Assembly (NCBI GenBank): GCA_963761015.1
Contig: CAVXFL010000016.1
Location: forward strand, 310,001-374,000
Direction: 5' to 3'
DNA from: CAVXFL01 sp963761015
GTDB lineage: Bacteria > Pseudomonadota > Alphaproteobacteria > Acetobacterales > Acetobacteraceae
Length of the DNA stretch: 64,000 bases
Under the pieces are notes generated by a model, which was not told where the DNA came from, searched no databases, and saw nothing but the letters and a program-made list of their open reading frames with translations. A program made the translations under genes and the position numbers. Numbering within the stretch: the first letter of the stretch is position 1; each line of letters starts with the position of its first letter. This document shows positions 1 to 9,032 of the stretch, in pieces.

Positions 1-1
1 G

Positions 2-1804
2 CACGTTCTCGGGCAGCGGCGGCGCCTTCTGGCGGATCACGACCGCCATCACCGCGGCGCGGGTCCACATCTCGGCGATCACGTCGAACGCCGCCTCGCG
101 CTCGCGCACGATGGTGAAGTTCGGGCGGGCCAGTTCGCCCAACGTCACCTCGGTCCCCGTCGCGCTAACCGCCCGCCGCAGATCCGCGTTCACCCGCAGC
201 ACGCCGGCGATGATGTTGCCGCGCGTTGTCACCACATGGCGCATGCCGCCGGTCTGCGGCGCGCGGCGGAGGAATTCGTCGAACGGCGTGTTCTCGTCGA
301 GCACCGAGACGTCGCTCAGCATCACCTGGCTGGCGCTCTGCACCAGGAACATGTTGGCGTGCAGCGCCTTCGGAATCGGGTGGCCGCGGCCGACCAGCTT
401 GGCGGTGTAGATGTTCTCGCGCGACAGCATCCGCCGCACGCCGAGGCTGAGCGCGACCGCCAGGATCATCGGCAGCACGATCCCGTAGTCGCGCGTCATT
501 TCGAAAATCATGGTGACGGCGGTCATTGCCGCGCCGGTGGTGCCGCCGACCATCGCCCCCATCCCGACCATCGCGAAGGAGGGCAGGGTGGCCGGCGCGC
601 CGGGCACCAGCCAGGTGACGAAGGCGGCGAAGGCGGCGCCGAGGGTCGCGCCCATGAACAGCGAGGGCGAGAAGATGCCGCCCGACGAGCCCGACCCGAG
701 GCTGACGGAGGTGGCCGCCAGCTTGCAGAAGTAGAGCACCATCAGAAACCAGGCGCCGGTGAGCTGCGAAGTCAGCGCCGCCTGGATCGTCGCATAGCCC
801 ACGCCTTCGACGTAATAATGACCGGCTCCGCGGTACAGCGCGAACATGAGCACGCCGACCAGCAGCATCCCGATGATGTGCCGCGTGTAGCGGCCTGGAA
901 TGCGGTCAAACACGTCCTCGGCGAAATGCAGGCCTTTGATGAACGCGGCGGCGGCCACGCCGGTGATGACGCCGAGCAGCGCATAGAGCGCCAAGGTCAG
1001 CCCGCCGTTCAGCGAATCCGGCATCGGCGTCAAATTCGGCGGCACGAAGAACGCCGGCTGCGTACCGAAGAACAGGCGGCCGATGAAGGTCGCCATGCCG
1101 GTCGCCAGCGCCACCGGCAGGAAGGTGTTCACGCTGATTTCCGGCATCATCAGCTCGGTTGCGAACAGCACCCCGCCGATCGGCGTGTTGAAGGTGGCCG
1201 CGATGCCGGCGCCGGCGCCGGCCGCCACCAGCGTGATGCGCTGGCCCACCGCCATCCGCACCATCTGCCCGAGCGTGGAGCCGAACGCCGAGCCGATCTG
1301 GATGATCGGTCCCTCGCGCCCGACCGCCGCGCCGCTGCCGATCGCCAGCGCCGAGGCGAGCGACTTGATCACCGCCACGATGGGCCGGATGCGGCCGCGC
1401 TGGTAGTAGATGGCGTCCATCACCTCCGGCACGCCGTGCCCCCTGGCTTCCGGGGCGAAGTTCGCGACCAGGAAGGTGACCCCGATCGCCCCCACGACCG
1501 GGACCAGGATGACCAGCGGACCCCACGGGCTGTGCGGCGTGAACACGCTCGCGTCGTAGTTGACGGACAGCGTGCCCAGGAACAGCAGGTTGTGCACGAA
1601 CCCGATCAGGGCGCGGAACACGACGGCGCCGAGCCCGCCGACCACGCCGATGAGCAGCGCCAGGAAGGACAGCAGCCACAGGCTGATCCGCGGCGGGTCG
1701 GTTTCGGTCTCGATCTGCGGCGGGACCGCGCGCCGGTTCCGTCGTCCGAAGGCCTGGGCGGCTTCGGTTGAAGGCTCACTCGATAGCCCGCTCAGTTCCG
1801 CCAT
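2..1804 (-). CDS. ClC-family chloride channel/transporter (C-terminus beyond window)
   Basis: Integral membrane chloride channel or Cl-/H+ antiporter of the ClC family. About 601 codons are visible from the ATG at 1804, and the frame is open to the window edge, so the C-terminus is missing. Family signatures occur in order: a GHGVPEV segment (the GSGIP-type motif), GREGPIIQIGS (selectivity-filter GREGP) and GGIFSPS (GGxFxP). About ten hydrophobic helices are followed by a C-terminal part resembling a CBS pair (around DVSVLDENTPFDEFL), typical of large bacterial ClC proteins. It is divergent from the alcohol dehydrogenase across about 120 bp. The family is certain. Channel versus exchanger cannot be decided here. 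Confidence 0.9.
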   Translation of the reverse strand, partial: MAELSGLSSEPSTEAAQAFGRRNRRAVPPQIETETDPPRISLWLLSFLALLIGVVGGLGAVVFRALIGFVHNLLFLGTLSVNYDASVFTPHSPWGPLVILVPVVGAIGVTFLVANFAPEARGHGVPEVMDAIYYQRGRIRPIVAVIKSLASALAIGSGAAVGREGPIIQIGSAFGSTLGQMVRMAVGQRITLVAAGAGAGIAATFNTPIGGVLFATELMMPEISVNTFLPVALATGMATFIGRLFFGTQPAFFVPPNLTPMPDSLNGGLTLALYALLGVITGVAAAAFIKGLHFAEDVFDRIPGRYTRHIIGMLLVGVLMFALYRGAGHYYVEGVGYATIQAALTSQLTGAWFLMVLYFCKLAATSVSLGSGSSGGIFSPSLFMGATLGAAFAAFVTWLVPGAPATLPSFAMVGMGAMVGGTTGAAMTAVTMIFEMTRDYGIVLPMILAVALSLGVRRMLSRENIYTAKLVGRGHPIPKALHANMFLVQSASQVMLSDVSVLDENTPFDEFLRRAPQTGGMRHVVTTRGNIIAGVLRVNADLRRAVSATGTEVTLGELARPNFTIVREREAAFDVIAEMWTRAAVMAVVIRQKAPPLPENV

Positions 1805-1925
1805 GCTCCCGAGTGGAACACGCGACGTTCGGCCGCACAAGGCAAGCGGCGGCGCGGACGAGCGCGGGTTCTGGTGGTGTCAAAAGTGCTTTAAAGTCTG
1901 CCCCGCCGCACAAGGAGGCCCGCAC

Positions 1926-3101
1926 ATGATCCGCAGCATCGTTTCGCCGCGCCTGATTTCGGTGGGCGGCGGCAGCGTCGGCCAGATCGCCTCGGTGCTG
2001 GAAAAATTCGGGCTGCGGCGGCCGCTCGTCGTCACCGACCCGTTCATGGTCGGTTCCGGCCTGGCGCGGCGCTGTCTCGACCCGCTGCAAGCGGGGGGCA
2101 TCACGGCCGAGGTGTTCAGCGACACCGTGCCCGACCCGACCGACACCGTTGTGCAAGCCGGGGTGGCCGCGCTGCAAGCCGGCGATTTCGACTGCCTGAT
2201 CGGATTTGGCGGCGGTTCGCCGATCGACACCGCCAAGGCAATGGCGATCCTGGCCGCCGGCGGCGGCAAGATGCGCGACTACAAGGTGCCGGTCGCGGCG
2301 GATCGCGGCAAGCTGCCCATCGTCGCCATTCCCACCACGGCCGGCACGGGCAGCGAGGTGACGCGCTTCACCGTCATCACCGACACCGAGCGCGACGAAA
2401 AGATGCTCATTGCCGGGTTGGGGGCGCTGCCGCTGGCGGCGCTGGTGGATTTCGAGCTGACCTACACGGTCCCCGCCCGCACCACGGCGGATACCGGCGT
2501 GGACAGCCTGACGCATGCGCTGGAGGCCTATGTCTCGCGCCATGCCAACCCGTATTCCGACGCGCAGGCGCTGGCGGCAATGCGGCTGATCGGCGCCAAT
2601 CTGCGCACCGCCTATCGCGACCCGCGCAACGCGGCCGCGCGCGAGGCGATGATGCTGGGCGCAACCTTGGCCGGGCTCGCGTTCTGCAACAGTTCGGTGG
2701 CGCTGGTGCATGGCATGTCGCGGCCGATCGGGGCGCATTTTCACGTGCCGCACGGGCTTTCCAACGCCATGCTGCTGCCCGCCGTCACGCGCTACGGGCT
2801 GCGCCAGGCGGAGGCGCGCTACGCCGAGGCTGCGCGCCAGATCGGCTTCGCCGCGCCGTCCGATCCCGACGAGGTCGCCGCGGAAAAGTTGGCGGATAGG
2901 CTGGTGGCGCTGAACCGGGATTTGCAGGTGCCCTCGCCGGGCGCGTACGGCATCGATCCGGCGCAATGGGAGGCGAAGCTCGATTTGATGTCCGAGCAGG
3001 CGCTGGCGTCGGGAAGTCCGGCCAACAACCCACGCGTGCCGGAGAAGGCCGAGATCGTCACGCTGTATCGCGAGGTTTGGCAGTCGGGACGCAACGAGTA
3101 G
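1926..3101 (+). CDS. iron-containing (type III) alcohol dehydrogenase
   Basis: NAD(P)-dependent, metal-dependent alcohol dehydrogenase of the Fe-ADH fold, 391 residues. The start at 1926 is chosen because AAGGAGG lies 8 bases upstream; the frame is open further upstream but lacks a better site. Visible motifs: nucleotide-binding GFGGGSPIDTAKA, then TTAGTGSEVT, and metal ligands in DSLTHALEAYVS and in the GAHFHVPHGLSNA segment. The C-terminus ends NPRVPEKAEIVTLY, common in the family. The substrate is not evident. Candidates include short-chain alcohols, lactaldehyde and 1,3-propanediol. A methanol dehydrogenase role is tempting given the one-carbon cluster 22 kb away, but that is inference only. 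Confidence 0.88.
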   Translation: MIRSIVSPRLISVGGGSVGQIASVLEKFGLRRPLVVTDPFMVGSGLARRCLDPLQAGGITAEVFSDTVPDPTDTVVQAGVAALQAGDFDCLIGFGGGSPIDTAKAMAILAAGGGKMRDYKVPVAADRGKLPIVAIPTTAGTGSEVTRFTVITDTERDEKMLIAGLGALPLAALVDFELTYTVPARTTADTGVDSLTHALEAYVSRHANPYSDAQALAAMRLIGANLRTAYRDPRNAAAREAMMLGATLAGLAFCNSSVALVHGMSRPIGAHFHVPHGLSNAMLLPAVTRYGLRQAEARYAEAARQIGFAAPSDPDEVAAEKLADRLVALNRDLQVPSPGAYGIDPAQWEAKLDLMSEQALASGSPANNPRVPEKAEIVTLYREVWQSGRNE

Positions 3102-3118
3102 GGTTAGCCGCGTAGCCG

Positions 3119-3184
3119 GGCCCGGCCCGGCTATCTCGCGGCCCCCGAGATGCCCGGCTCAAGGCTGGGCATGACGGTCCCGGA
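3119..3184. repeat. interspersed intergenic palindromic repeat, copy 1
   Basis: This intergenic stretch has nested inverted segments: CCCGGC..ATCTCG, then CGAGATGCCCGGCTC..GGGCATGACG. Similar layouts recur at about 17133-17215 and 20081-20158. The conserved words are GTCATGSCCGGG, ATCTCG and a terminal GCATGACG. It looks like a REP-type mobile palindrome common between alphaproteobacterial genes. It sits between the alcohol dehydrogenase and the SDR. Confidence 0.55.
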
Positions 3185-3199
3185 TGTAGGGAGGCAGAC

Positions 3200-3976
3200 A
3201 TGGAATGGCGTGATCAGGTTGCGGTCGTGACCGGCGGCGCGCGCGGCCTCGGACGCGCAACGGCGCGGCTGTTGGCGGCGCGCGGCGCAGCGGTGGCGGT
3301 GAACTACACGGCGCATCGCGACGCGGCGGAGTCGGTGGTGTCCGACATCAAGGCGGCCGGCGGCCGGGCGATCGCGGTGGCGGCCGACGTGTCCGACGCG
3401 GCCGCGGTCGGGGCTATGATCGGGCGCGTGAAAGCCGAGTTGGGCGCGCCGAGCATTCTCGTGAACAATGCCGGGATCGCCGCGCAGGCGACGCTCGACA
3501 CCTACGATCCCGCGAAGTTCGTGCGCATGCGCGAGGTGAACGTGGACGGCGTGATCAACGCGACCCGCGCGGCGATGGCGGTCATGCGCGAGTGCCGTTA
3601 CGGGCGGATCGTCAACATCGCCTCGATCGCCGGGATCGGCACCGCGCTGGCGGGGAACGCGTTCTACGCCGCGACCAAGGCGGCGGTGATCGTGCTCACG
3701 CGCCGATTTGCCATGGAACTCGGGCCGCAGGGCATCACCGTGAACTGCGTCGCGCCCGGCTTCGTGCGCACGGACATGACCCAGCGCGGCCGCGGCGCCA
3801 ACGACTGGGACGCCGTGGAAAAGGATTTTGCCGCGCGGGCGATGACCGGCCGCATCGGAGAACCCGAGGACATCGCCAACGCGGTGACGTTTCTCGCCGC
3901 GCCGGAGTCGGGCTGGATCACTGCGCAGGTGCTGACGGTGGATGGCGGAAGGATGGACTATATCGGCCACGCCTGA
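3200..3976 (+). CDS. SDR family oxidoreductase (FabG-like)
   Basis: Classical short-chain dehydrogenase/reductase, 258 residues. The Rossmann motif TGGARGLG is at residues 12-19, NNAG at about 91-94, and the catalytic Ser with YxxxK is in the segment NAFYAATKAA. The C-terminus TVDGGRM is also typical. The ATG is preceded by GGGAGG. The best general match is 3-oxoacyl-ACP or acetoacetyl-CoA reductase-like SDRs, but substrate cannot be read from sequence. It is transcribed towards the convergent tgt gene. Confidence 0.85.
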   Translation: MEWRDQVAVVTGGARGLGRATARLLAARGAAVAVNYTAHRDAAESVVSDIKAAGGRAIAVAADVSDAAAVGAMIGRVKAELGAPSILVNNAGIAAQATLDTYDPAKFVRMREVNVDGVINATRAAMAVMRECRYGRIVNIASIAGIGTALAGNAFYAATKAAVIVLTRRFAMELGPQGITVNCVAPGFVRTDMTQRGRGANDWDAVEKDFAARAMTGRIGEPEDIANAVTFLAAPESGWITAQVLTVDGGRMDYIGHA

Positions 3977-4000
3977 AGCCGCTTGCACGGCTTATGAATA

Positions 4001-5113
4001 TCAGGTTTTGGCCCAGCCGCTTCGTATCTCCGCAATGATTTCCGCGAGCCGGCCGGCCAAAATCGCCGCGCGAAGCCGGCGCATCACGAGCTGATAGTAC
4101 TGCAGGTTGTGCCAGGTCAGCAGCATCGGGCCGAGCATTTCCTCGGCCTTGAACAAATGGTGCAGATAACCGCGTGAATGCCGCGCGCAGGCGGGGCAGT
4201 TGCAATTCGGGTCGAGCGTTCGCGGATCGTCGGCATGCGCGGCGTTGCGCAGGTTCAGCACACCCGCCGAGGTATAGGCGCGCGCGGTGCGCCCGGCCCG
4301 TGTGGGGATAACGCAGTCGAACATGTCGATGCCGCGCGCGACCGCGCCGAGCAGATCGTCCGGTGTGCCGACACCCATCAGGTAGCGCGGCTTTTCCGCC
4401 GGCAATAGCGGCGCGGTCGCGTCCAGCACCGCGAACATGGTGGGCTGGCCTTCGCCGACCGCGAGACCGCCGATGGCGTAACCCTCGAAATCCAGCGGCA
4501 GCAGCGCGCTGACCGAAGCGGCGCGCAAGTCCGGATGCACGCCGCCCTGCACGATGCCGAACTGGCCGTAACCCTCGCGCGGGACGAACGCCGCGCGCGA
4601 GCCCGCCGCCCAACGCATTGACATCTCCATCGACGCGCGCACCTGTTCGTAGCTCGCGGGAAACGGTGTGCATTCGTCGAGCGCCATGGTGATGGTGGCG
4701 TCGAGCTTGCGCTGAATGTCGGTCGATCGTTCAGGTGTCAGCCGGTGCAGGCTGCCGCCGTCGATATGCGAGCGGAACGTGACCCCGTCCTCGTCGATTT
4801 CCCGCAAGTCGGCGAGCGACATAATCTGATACCCGCCGGAGTCGGTCAGGATCGGGCCCGGCCAATCCATGAAGCGGTGCAGCCCGCCGAACCCGGCGAC
4901 GCGATCGGCGCCGGGTCGCAGCATCAGATGATAGGTATTGGCCAACACCAGCGGCGCGCCGGTCGCGCGTACCGCGTCCGCGGTCATCGCCTTCACCGCC
5001 CCCGCGGTGCCGACCGGCATGAACACCGGCGTTTGCACCTCGCCGTGCGCGGTGAACAGGACACCGGCGCGCGCGGCGCCGTCGGTTGCGGTCAGCCGGA
5101 ATCCGAGTGTCAT
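4001..5113 (-). CDS. tgt: tRNA-guanine transglycosylase (queuine/preQ1)
   Basis: Exchanges guanine-34 for preQ1 in tRNAs with GUN anticodons, the first tRNA-bound step of queuosine synthesis. Its 370 residues match the bacterial family length. The active-site aspartates are in TDSGGYQIMS and FDCVIPTRAGRTARAY. The zinc site is CNCPAC followed by HSRGYLHHL. Its ATG overlaps the stop of queA by 4 bases (ATGA), so the two are translationally coupled. It belongs with queA and the downstream-pathway transporter-like gene. Confidence 0.97.
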   Translation of the reverse strand: MTLGFRLTATDGAARAGVLFTAHGEVQTPVFMPVGTAGAVKAMTADAVRATGAPLVLANTYHLMLRPGADRVAGFGGLHRFMDWPGPILTDSGGYQIMSLADLREIDEDGVTFRSHIDGGSLHRLTPERSTDIQRKLDATITMALDECTPFPASYEQVRASMEMSMRWAAGSRAAFVPREGYGQFGIVQGGVHPDLRAASVSALLPLDFEGYAIGGLAVGEGQPTMFAVLDATAPLLPAEKPRYLMGVGTPDDLLGAVARGIDMFDCVIPTRAGRTARAYTSAGVLNLRNAAHADDPRTLDPNCNCPACARHSRGYLHHLFKAEEMLGPMLLTWHNLQYYQLVMRRLRAAILAGRLAEIIAEIRSGWAKT

Positions 5114-6144
5114 GTCCGGTGCAGCAGGCAGGCATCGCCGTAGGAGTAGAAGCGATAGCCCGCTGCGATCGCGTGCGCATAGGCCGCGCGCATGCGTTCG
5201 GTGCCCGCGAACGCGCAGACCAGCATGAACAAGGTCGAACGCGGCAGGTGGAAATTGGTCAGCAGCAGATCAGCGGTGCGAAACGCGAAGCCCGGGCGGA
5301 TGAACAGATCCGTCTCGCCGGAAAACGGACGTAACGTGCCGTCGTCCGCCGCCGCGCTTTCCAGCAGCCGCAGCGAGGTCGTGCCGACCGCGACGATACG
5401 GCCGCCGGCGCGGCGCGCCGCGTTGATCGCCTCGGCGGCTTCCTCGCCGATCGCGCCGCGTTCGGCGTGCAGACGATGCCGGTCCACGTCGTCCGAGCGC
5501 ACCGGCAGGAATGTGCCGGCACCGACATGAAGCGTGGCGGTGACGCGGCGCACGCCGCGCCGATCCAGCGCGTCCAGCAACTCGGGTGTGAAATGCAGCC
5601 CGGCCGTGGGTGCCGCGACCGCGCCGGGATGCCTGGCGAAAATCGTCTGGTAGTCGCGCGTGTCCTCCGGCGATGGCCCGGCGGGCCGATCAATGTACGG
5701 CGGCAGCGCCAGGCGAGCAGCGGTCGTGAGCGCTTGTCCGAGTGCTTCGCCCTCGCGGTCGAAGCGCAGCACCGCGCCGCCATCCGCATCGCGCGCCACG
5801 ACTTCGGCGGTGAGGAAAGCCGCCTCGAAGGCGAGGATATCGCCGGGTCTGAGCCGGCGGGCGTTGCGCGCCAGCACGTGCCAGGCACCATCGGGCAGCG
5901 GGCGATCGAGCGTGATGCCGATGCGCGCCTGGCCGCGTCTTGCCGCAAGCTGCGCGGGAATCACGCGCGTATCGTTCGCCACCAGCACATCGCCGGGGCG
6001 CAGCAGGCCGGGCAGGTCGCGCGCCACGCCATCGCAAAGGCCGTTCGGCGCCACGTCCAAAAGACGCGCCGCATCACGCGGCCGGGCGGGATGCTGCGCG
6101 ATCCGCTCCGGCGGCAAATCGAAATCAAAAGCGGAAATATCCAC
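5110..6144 (-). CDS. queA: S-adenosylmethionine:tRNA ribosyltransferase-isomerase
   Basis: Transfers the ribosyl part of SAM to preQ1-tRNA to give epoxyqueuosine. Length is 344 residues. Recognisable features are the N-terminal FDFDLPPERIAQHPA, a VANDTRVIPAQL segment, PTAGLHFTPELLDAL, VGAGTFLPVRSDD and the C-terminal TLFMLVCAFAG...YSYGDACLL. It lies between tgt (4-base overlap) and the VUT-family gene (6 bases apart), forming a queuosine operon. Confidence 0.97.
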   Translation of the reverse strand: MDISAFDFDLPPERIAQHPARPRDAARLLDVAPNGLCDGVARDLPGLLRPGDVLVANDTRVIPAQLAARRGQARIGITLDRPLPDGAWHVLARNARRLRPGDILAFEAAFLTAEVVARDADGGAVLRFDREGEALGQALTTAARLALPPYIDRPAGPSPEDTRDYQTIFARHPGAVAAPTAGLHFTPELLDALDRRGVRRVTATLHVGAGTFLPVRSDDVDRHRLHAERGAIGEEAAEAINAARRAGGRIVAVGTTSLRLLESAAADDGTLRPFSGETDLFIRPGFAFRTADLLLTNFHLPRSTLFMLVCAFAGTERMRAAYAHAIAAGYRFYSYGDACLLHRT

Positions 6145-6150
6145 CGGAAT

Positions 6151-6780
6151 TCAGGCCGGCGTCGGCGCCACGCGCCGCAGCAGCCGGATGAACGGCACGC
6201 TGAACAGCACCGCCCAGGCTTTGCCGACGACTTGGCCGGGCAGGTACGCCAGGCTGCCGAACGCGAGATGCAGAAATACGGCGGAATCCACCACGAGGCC
6301 GACCACCGCCGACGCGACGACCGCCAGCACCAGCCGGCGGCGCTGCAGCGGCGTATAGACGGCGAAATCAGCGAATTCGCTGAGGATGAACGCGGTTCCG
6401 GAAGCGAACGCGAGTTGCGCCGGCGCGACGAACACCGAAGCCGCCGTACCGAGCGCGATCGCGAGCAGACCCATGGTGACACCGAGGCAGCGTTGCAGCA
6501 CATCGCGCAGCACCAGCGCCAGGCCCGCGACCAGCACGCCGGACGGCGCCATCAGATCCGGCGCAACGGGAATCAGGCATGGCCCGGCGGGCACGCAGAC
6601 GGTGCCGATGTGGCCGATCATCCAGTTGGCGAGCGGAATGCAGCCCAGAAACGCGGCGAAGGCGACGGCGCCGAGTTGCGCGGTCCTGTCGACCGTCCCG
6701 TCATGCCCGCGCAACCGGGTATCGGGCGGCCACGTGGACCGCCGCCCGCGCGGGCGTGAGGAGAATGAGTGCTGGTCCAT
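6151..6780 (-). CDS. VUT family membrane protein, probable queuosine-precursor transporter
   Basis: A hydrophobic protein of 209 residues with about six membrane segments. It matches the VUT/DUF165 (YhhQ) family, whose members import preQ0, preQ1 or queuine. The VYTPLQRRR segment and the C-terminal VGKAWAVLFSVPFI part are characteristic. The location immediately before queA-tgt supports the role. Oddity: the first 25 or so codons lie in sequence resembling the intergenic palindrome family (GTCATGCCCGCGC...), and they are hydrophilic and Arg-rich. No other ATG is available before the first helix, so the start is uncertain. Confidence 0.75.
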   Translation of the reverse strand: MDQHSFSSRPRGRRSTWPPDTRLRGHDGTVDRTAQLGAVAFAAFLGCIPLANWMIGHIGTVCVPAGPCLIPVAPDLMAPSGVLVAGLALVLRDVLQRCLGVTMGLLAIALGTAASVFVAPAQLAFASGTAFILSEFADFAVYTPLQRRRLVLAVVASAVVGLVVDSAVFLHLAFGSLAYLPGQVVGKAWAVLFSVPFIRLLRRVAPTPA

Positions 6781-6784
6781 GTCG

Positions 6785-7177
6785 TCAGGCTTGGATGTAG
6801 GTGGCGATCTCGATGAGATTGCCGTCGGGATCGCGAATGTAGACCGAATTCATCGGTCCGAGCGCGCCGGTTTGCGGAACCGGGCCGTGCTCGATGGCGA
6901 TCCCGCACAAGCTCAGATGCGCTACCACATCGTCGGTTGGCAGTGCGCTGATGAAGCAGAGATCGGCGGTGCCGGGCGCGGCTTCCGCCGCGTTCGGTTT
7001 CACCTCCCGGCCTTGCTGATGCAGGTTGATCTTCTGGTTGCCGAATTTCAGCGCCGTGCGGTTCTCGGCGAAGCTTTCTCGCCGCATCCCGAGGACGCGC
7101 TCGTACCACCCCGCCGTGGCGTCCAGATCGCGGCAGGTCAGCACCAGGTGATCGAGCCGATCGACGCTGAAGCGCAT
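6785..7177 (-). CDS. VOC family protein (glyoxalase/dioxygenase superfamily)
   Basis: Small cytosolic metal-binding protein of 130 residues with the paired beta-alpha-beta-beta-beta VOC fold. HLVLTCRDLDATAGWYERVLG opens the fold and VYIRDPDGNLIEIA closes it, giving His and Glu metal-ligand candidates. The ATG at 7177 overlaps the sspB stop (TGATG), so it is coupled to sspB. The substrate is unknown. The family includes glyoxalase I, methylmalonyl-CoA epimerase and resistance proteins. Confidence 0.85.
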   Translation of the reverse strand: MRFSVDRLDHLVLTCRDLDATAGWYERVLGMRRESFAENRTALKFGNQKINLHQQGREVKPNAAEAAPGTADLCFISALPTDDVVAHLSLCGIAIEHGPVPQTGALGPMNSVYIRDPDGNLIEIATYIQA

Positions 7178-7710
7178 CACAACTCCTTCGGCGGCCGGCG
7201 GCGGAAGGCATCGAGGCTCACCACCTGCGGCTTCTCGGGGCTGGTGGCCGGTTCCGCTTGCTTCGCTTTCTCCGGCTCGGGCTTCGCGGGTTGCAGGGCC
7301 AGGGCTTTGGAGTCGCCACCAGCCTCGGCGGCGGCCACGCGGAATTGCAGACCGAAGCGAATTTCCGGATCGACGAACGCGGTGACGGCGGCGAACGGAA
7401 TCCTGAGCATCGCGGGAGCGCCGCCGAACGACAGGCCGATGCTGAACGTGCCGGCCGCCTCGTCCACCTTCAGATCCCAGAACTGGTGCTGCACGACGAT
7501 GGTCATTTCCTGCGGATATTGCGCGTGCAGCCGGGGCGGCAGGTCCACGCCGGGCGCATCGGTGCGGAAGCTGATGTAGAAGTGATGTCCGCCGGGCAAT
7601 CCTTCGCGGGCGACGTGACCGAGCGCGCGCGCGACCACGTGGCGCAGCGCTTCCTCGGTCCATTCGTCATAGGGCAACAGGCTTTTCGGCTGCTGCTGAT
7701 TTTCGTCCAT
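7177..7710 (-). CDS. sspB: SspB, ClpXP adaptor (stringent starvation protein B)
   Basis: Adaptor that tethers ssrA-tagged and other substrates to ClpXP. The 177 residues begin MDENQQQPKSLLPYDEW. The N-terminal substrate-binding domain (about 10-130) is followed by a proline/lysine-rich linker and a conserved C-terminal tail VVSLDAFRRRP, the ClpX-docking peptide. This layout is that of alphaproteobacterial SspB. The gene is upstream of and coupled to the VOC gene. Confidence 0.9.
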   Translation of the reverse strand: MDENQQQPKSLLPYDEWTEEALRHVVARALGHVAREGLPGGHHFYISFRTDAPGVDLPPRLHAQYPQEMTIVVQHQFWDLKVDEAAGTFSIGLSFGGAPAMLRIPFAAVTAFVDPEIRFGLQFRVAAAEAGGDSKALALQPAKPEPEKAKQAEPATSPEKPQVVSLDAFRRRPPKEL

Positions 7711-7788
7711 ACTTCTCCCTCGCGCTCGCCCCTCACCAATAGCGCGGACCGGCGGTGGGGGAAATCGGTCGGCCCCAAAGCAAGTCAA

Positions 7789-7821
7789 TGGGAGCAAGCT
7801 CATCACTGGGAGCAAGCTCAT
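7789..7821. repeat. 15-bp tandem duplication at the cca start
   Basis: TGGGAGCAAGCTCAT occurs at 7789-7803 and again at 7807-7821, separated by CAC (period 18). The second copy supplies both the GGGAG ribosome site and the AT of the cca start codon. It looks like a recent local duplication of the translation start region. Confidence 0.8.
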
Positions 7822-9016
7822 GGACGCCCCCGCCTTGCGCATCGCGCCGCCGCCGTTCCTTGGCGATCCGGCATTGCAGTCGGTGCTGTGCGCGTTGCCC
7901 GAGGCGCGGCTGGTCGGCGGCTCGGTCCGCGACGCGCTGCAGGGGCGGGAGGCGGCCGATATCGATCTGGCGACGCCGCGCCGGCCGGAACAGGTGATCG
8001 GAGCGCTGCAAACGGCCGGGCTGCGGGCCGTGCCGACCGGCATCGCGCACGGCACGGTGACGGCGGTCTCCGGCGGGCGCGGCTTCGAGATCACGACATT
8101 GCGGCGCGACGTGGCGACGGACGGCCGCCGCGCCGTCGTCGCCTTCACCGATGACTGGCGCGAGGACGCGGCCCGGCGCGACTTCACCATCAACGCCATG
8201 TCCATGACGCCAAACGGCACGGTGTACGACTACTTCGGCGGCGTCGCGGACCTGCGCGCGGGCCGCATCCGCTTCGTGGGCGACCCGGCGACCCGGATCG
8301 CCGAGGATTACCTGCGCGTCCTGCGTTTCTTCCGCTTCCATAGCCGCTACGGCCGCGTCGATCCGGAACCGGAGGAACTCGCCGCCCTGGCCGCCGCCGC
8401 GCCGAAACTGTCGCGGCTGTCGGCGGAGCGGGTCTGGAGCGAGCTGAAGCGCATCCTGCAGGCCCCCGATCCGCGTTCCGGGCTGCGGCTCATGGCAAGG
8501 CTGGGCGTGCTCAAGGCGGCGCTGCCGGAGGGCACGGATCTCGACCACCTCGAGGGCATGGTCGCCACGGGCGCTCCCGCCGAGCCGATGTTGCGCCTGG
8601 CCGGGTTGCTCGCCGGCAACGCCGAGGCGCTCGCCGCGCGCCTCAGGCTTTCGGCCGACGAGCGGGATCGGCTGATGGCGCTTCGCGCTCGGCCGGTGCC
8701 CTATCCCACCGCGGATGACGTCAGCCTGCGCCGGATGCTCGCCGAGGCACGGACAGAGGTCCTGATCGGCCGCTCCTGGCTGGCCCAGGCGGCCGGATCC
8801 GGCGGAGCCCGGTGGGACGCGTTGCGCGCCCGCCTGGCGGCGATCCCGCGCCCGGCGTTTCCGCTCGAAGGCCGCGACGCCCTGGCGCTCGGGTTCTCGC
8901 CGGGACCCGAGGTCGGCCGCGCGCTCCGGGCGGTGCGGGCGTGGTGGCTGGCGGGCGGCTGCGCGGCCGACGCCGCCGCCTGCCGCGCCGAACTGGCCAG
9001 ATACCGCCCTGGCTGA
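7820..9016 (+). CDS. cca: CCA tRNA nucleotidyltransferase / poly(A) polymerase family
   Basis: Adds or repairs the 3' CCA of tRNAs. The protein has 398 residues. Motif A is GGSVRDAL followed by DIDLAT (catalytic Asp pair). Then come RRDFTINAMSM, the GDP-loop region GRIRFVGDP and the AEDYLRVLRFFRFHSRYG motif. The C-terminal helical half is alanine/arginine-rich as in alphaproteobacterial members. The start is given by the GGGAG in the duplicated leader. Consistent with need for the enzyme, the tRNA-Phe gene in this window does not encode its CCA. Confidence 0.93.
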   Translation: MDAPALRIAPPPFLGDPALQSVLCALPEARLVGGSVRDALQGREAADIDLATPRRPEQVIGALQTAGLRAVPTGIAHGTVTAVSGGRGFEITTLRRDVATDGRRAVVAFTDDWREDAARRDFTINAMSMTPNGTVYDYFGGVADLRAGRIRFVGDPATRIAEDYLRVLRFFRFHSRYGRVDPEPEELAALAAAAPKLSRLSAERVWSELKRILQAPDPRSGLRLMARLGVLKAALPEGTDLDHLEGMVATGAPAEPMLRLAGLLAGNAEALAARLRLSADERDRLMALRARPVPYPTADDVSLRRMLAEARTEVLIGRSWLAQAAGSGGARWDALRARLAAIPRPAFPLEGRDALALGFSPGPEVGRALRAVRAWWLAGGCAADAAACRAELARYRPG

Positions 9017-9032
9017 TACATCGCGCGGCGCA

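Noticed and set aside
236..1771. Long plus-strand open frame of 511 codons opposite the ClC gene
   Set aside because: It is a GC-rich antisense shadow, His/Arg/Asp-rich without domain features. The opposite strand encodes an obvious ClC channel.
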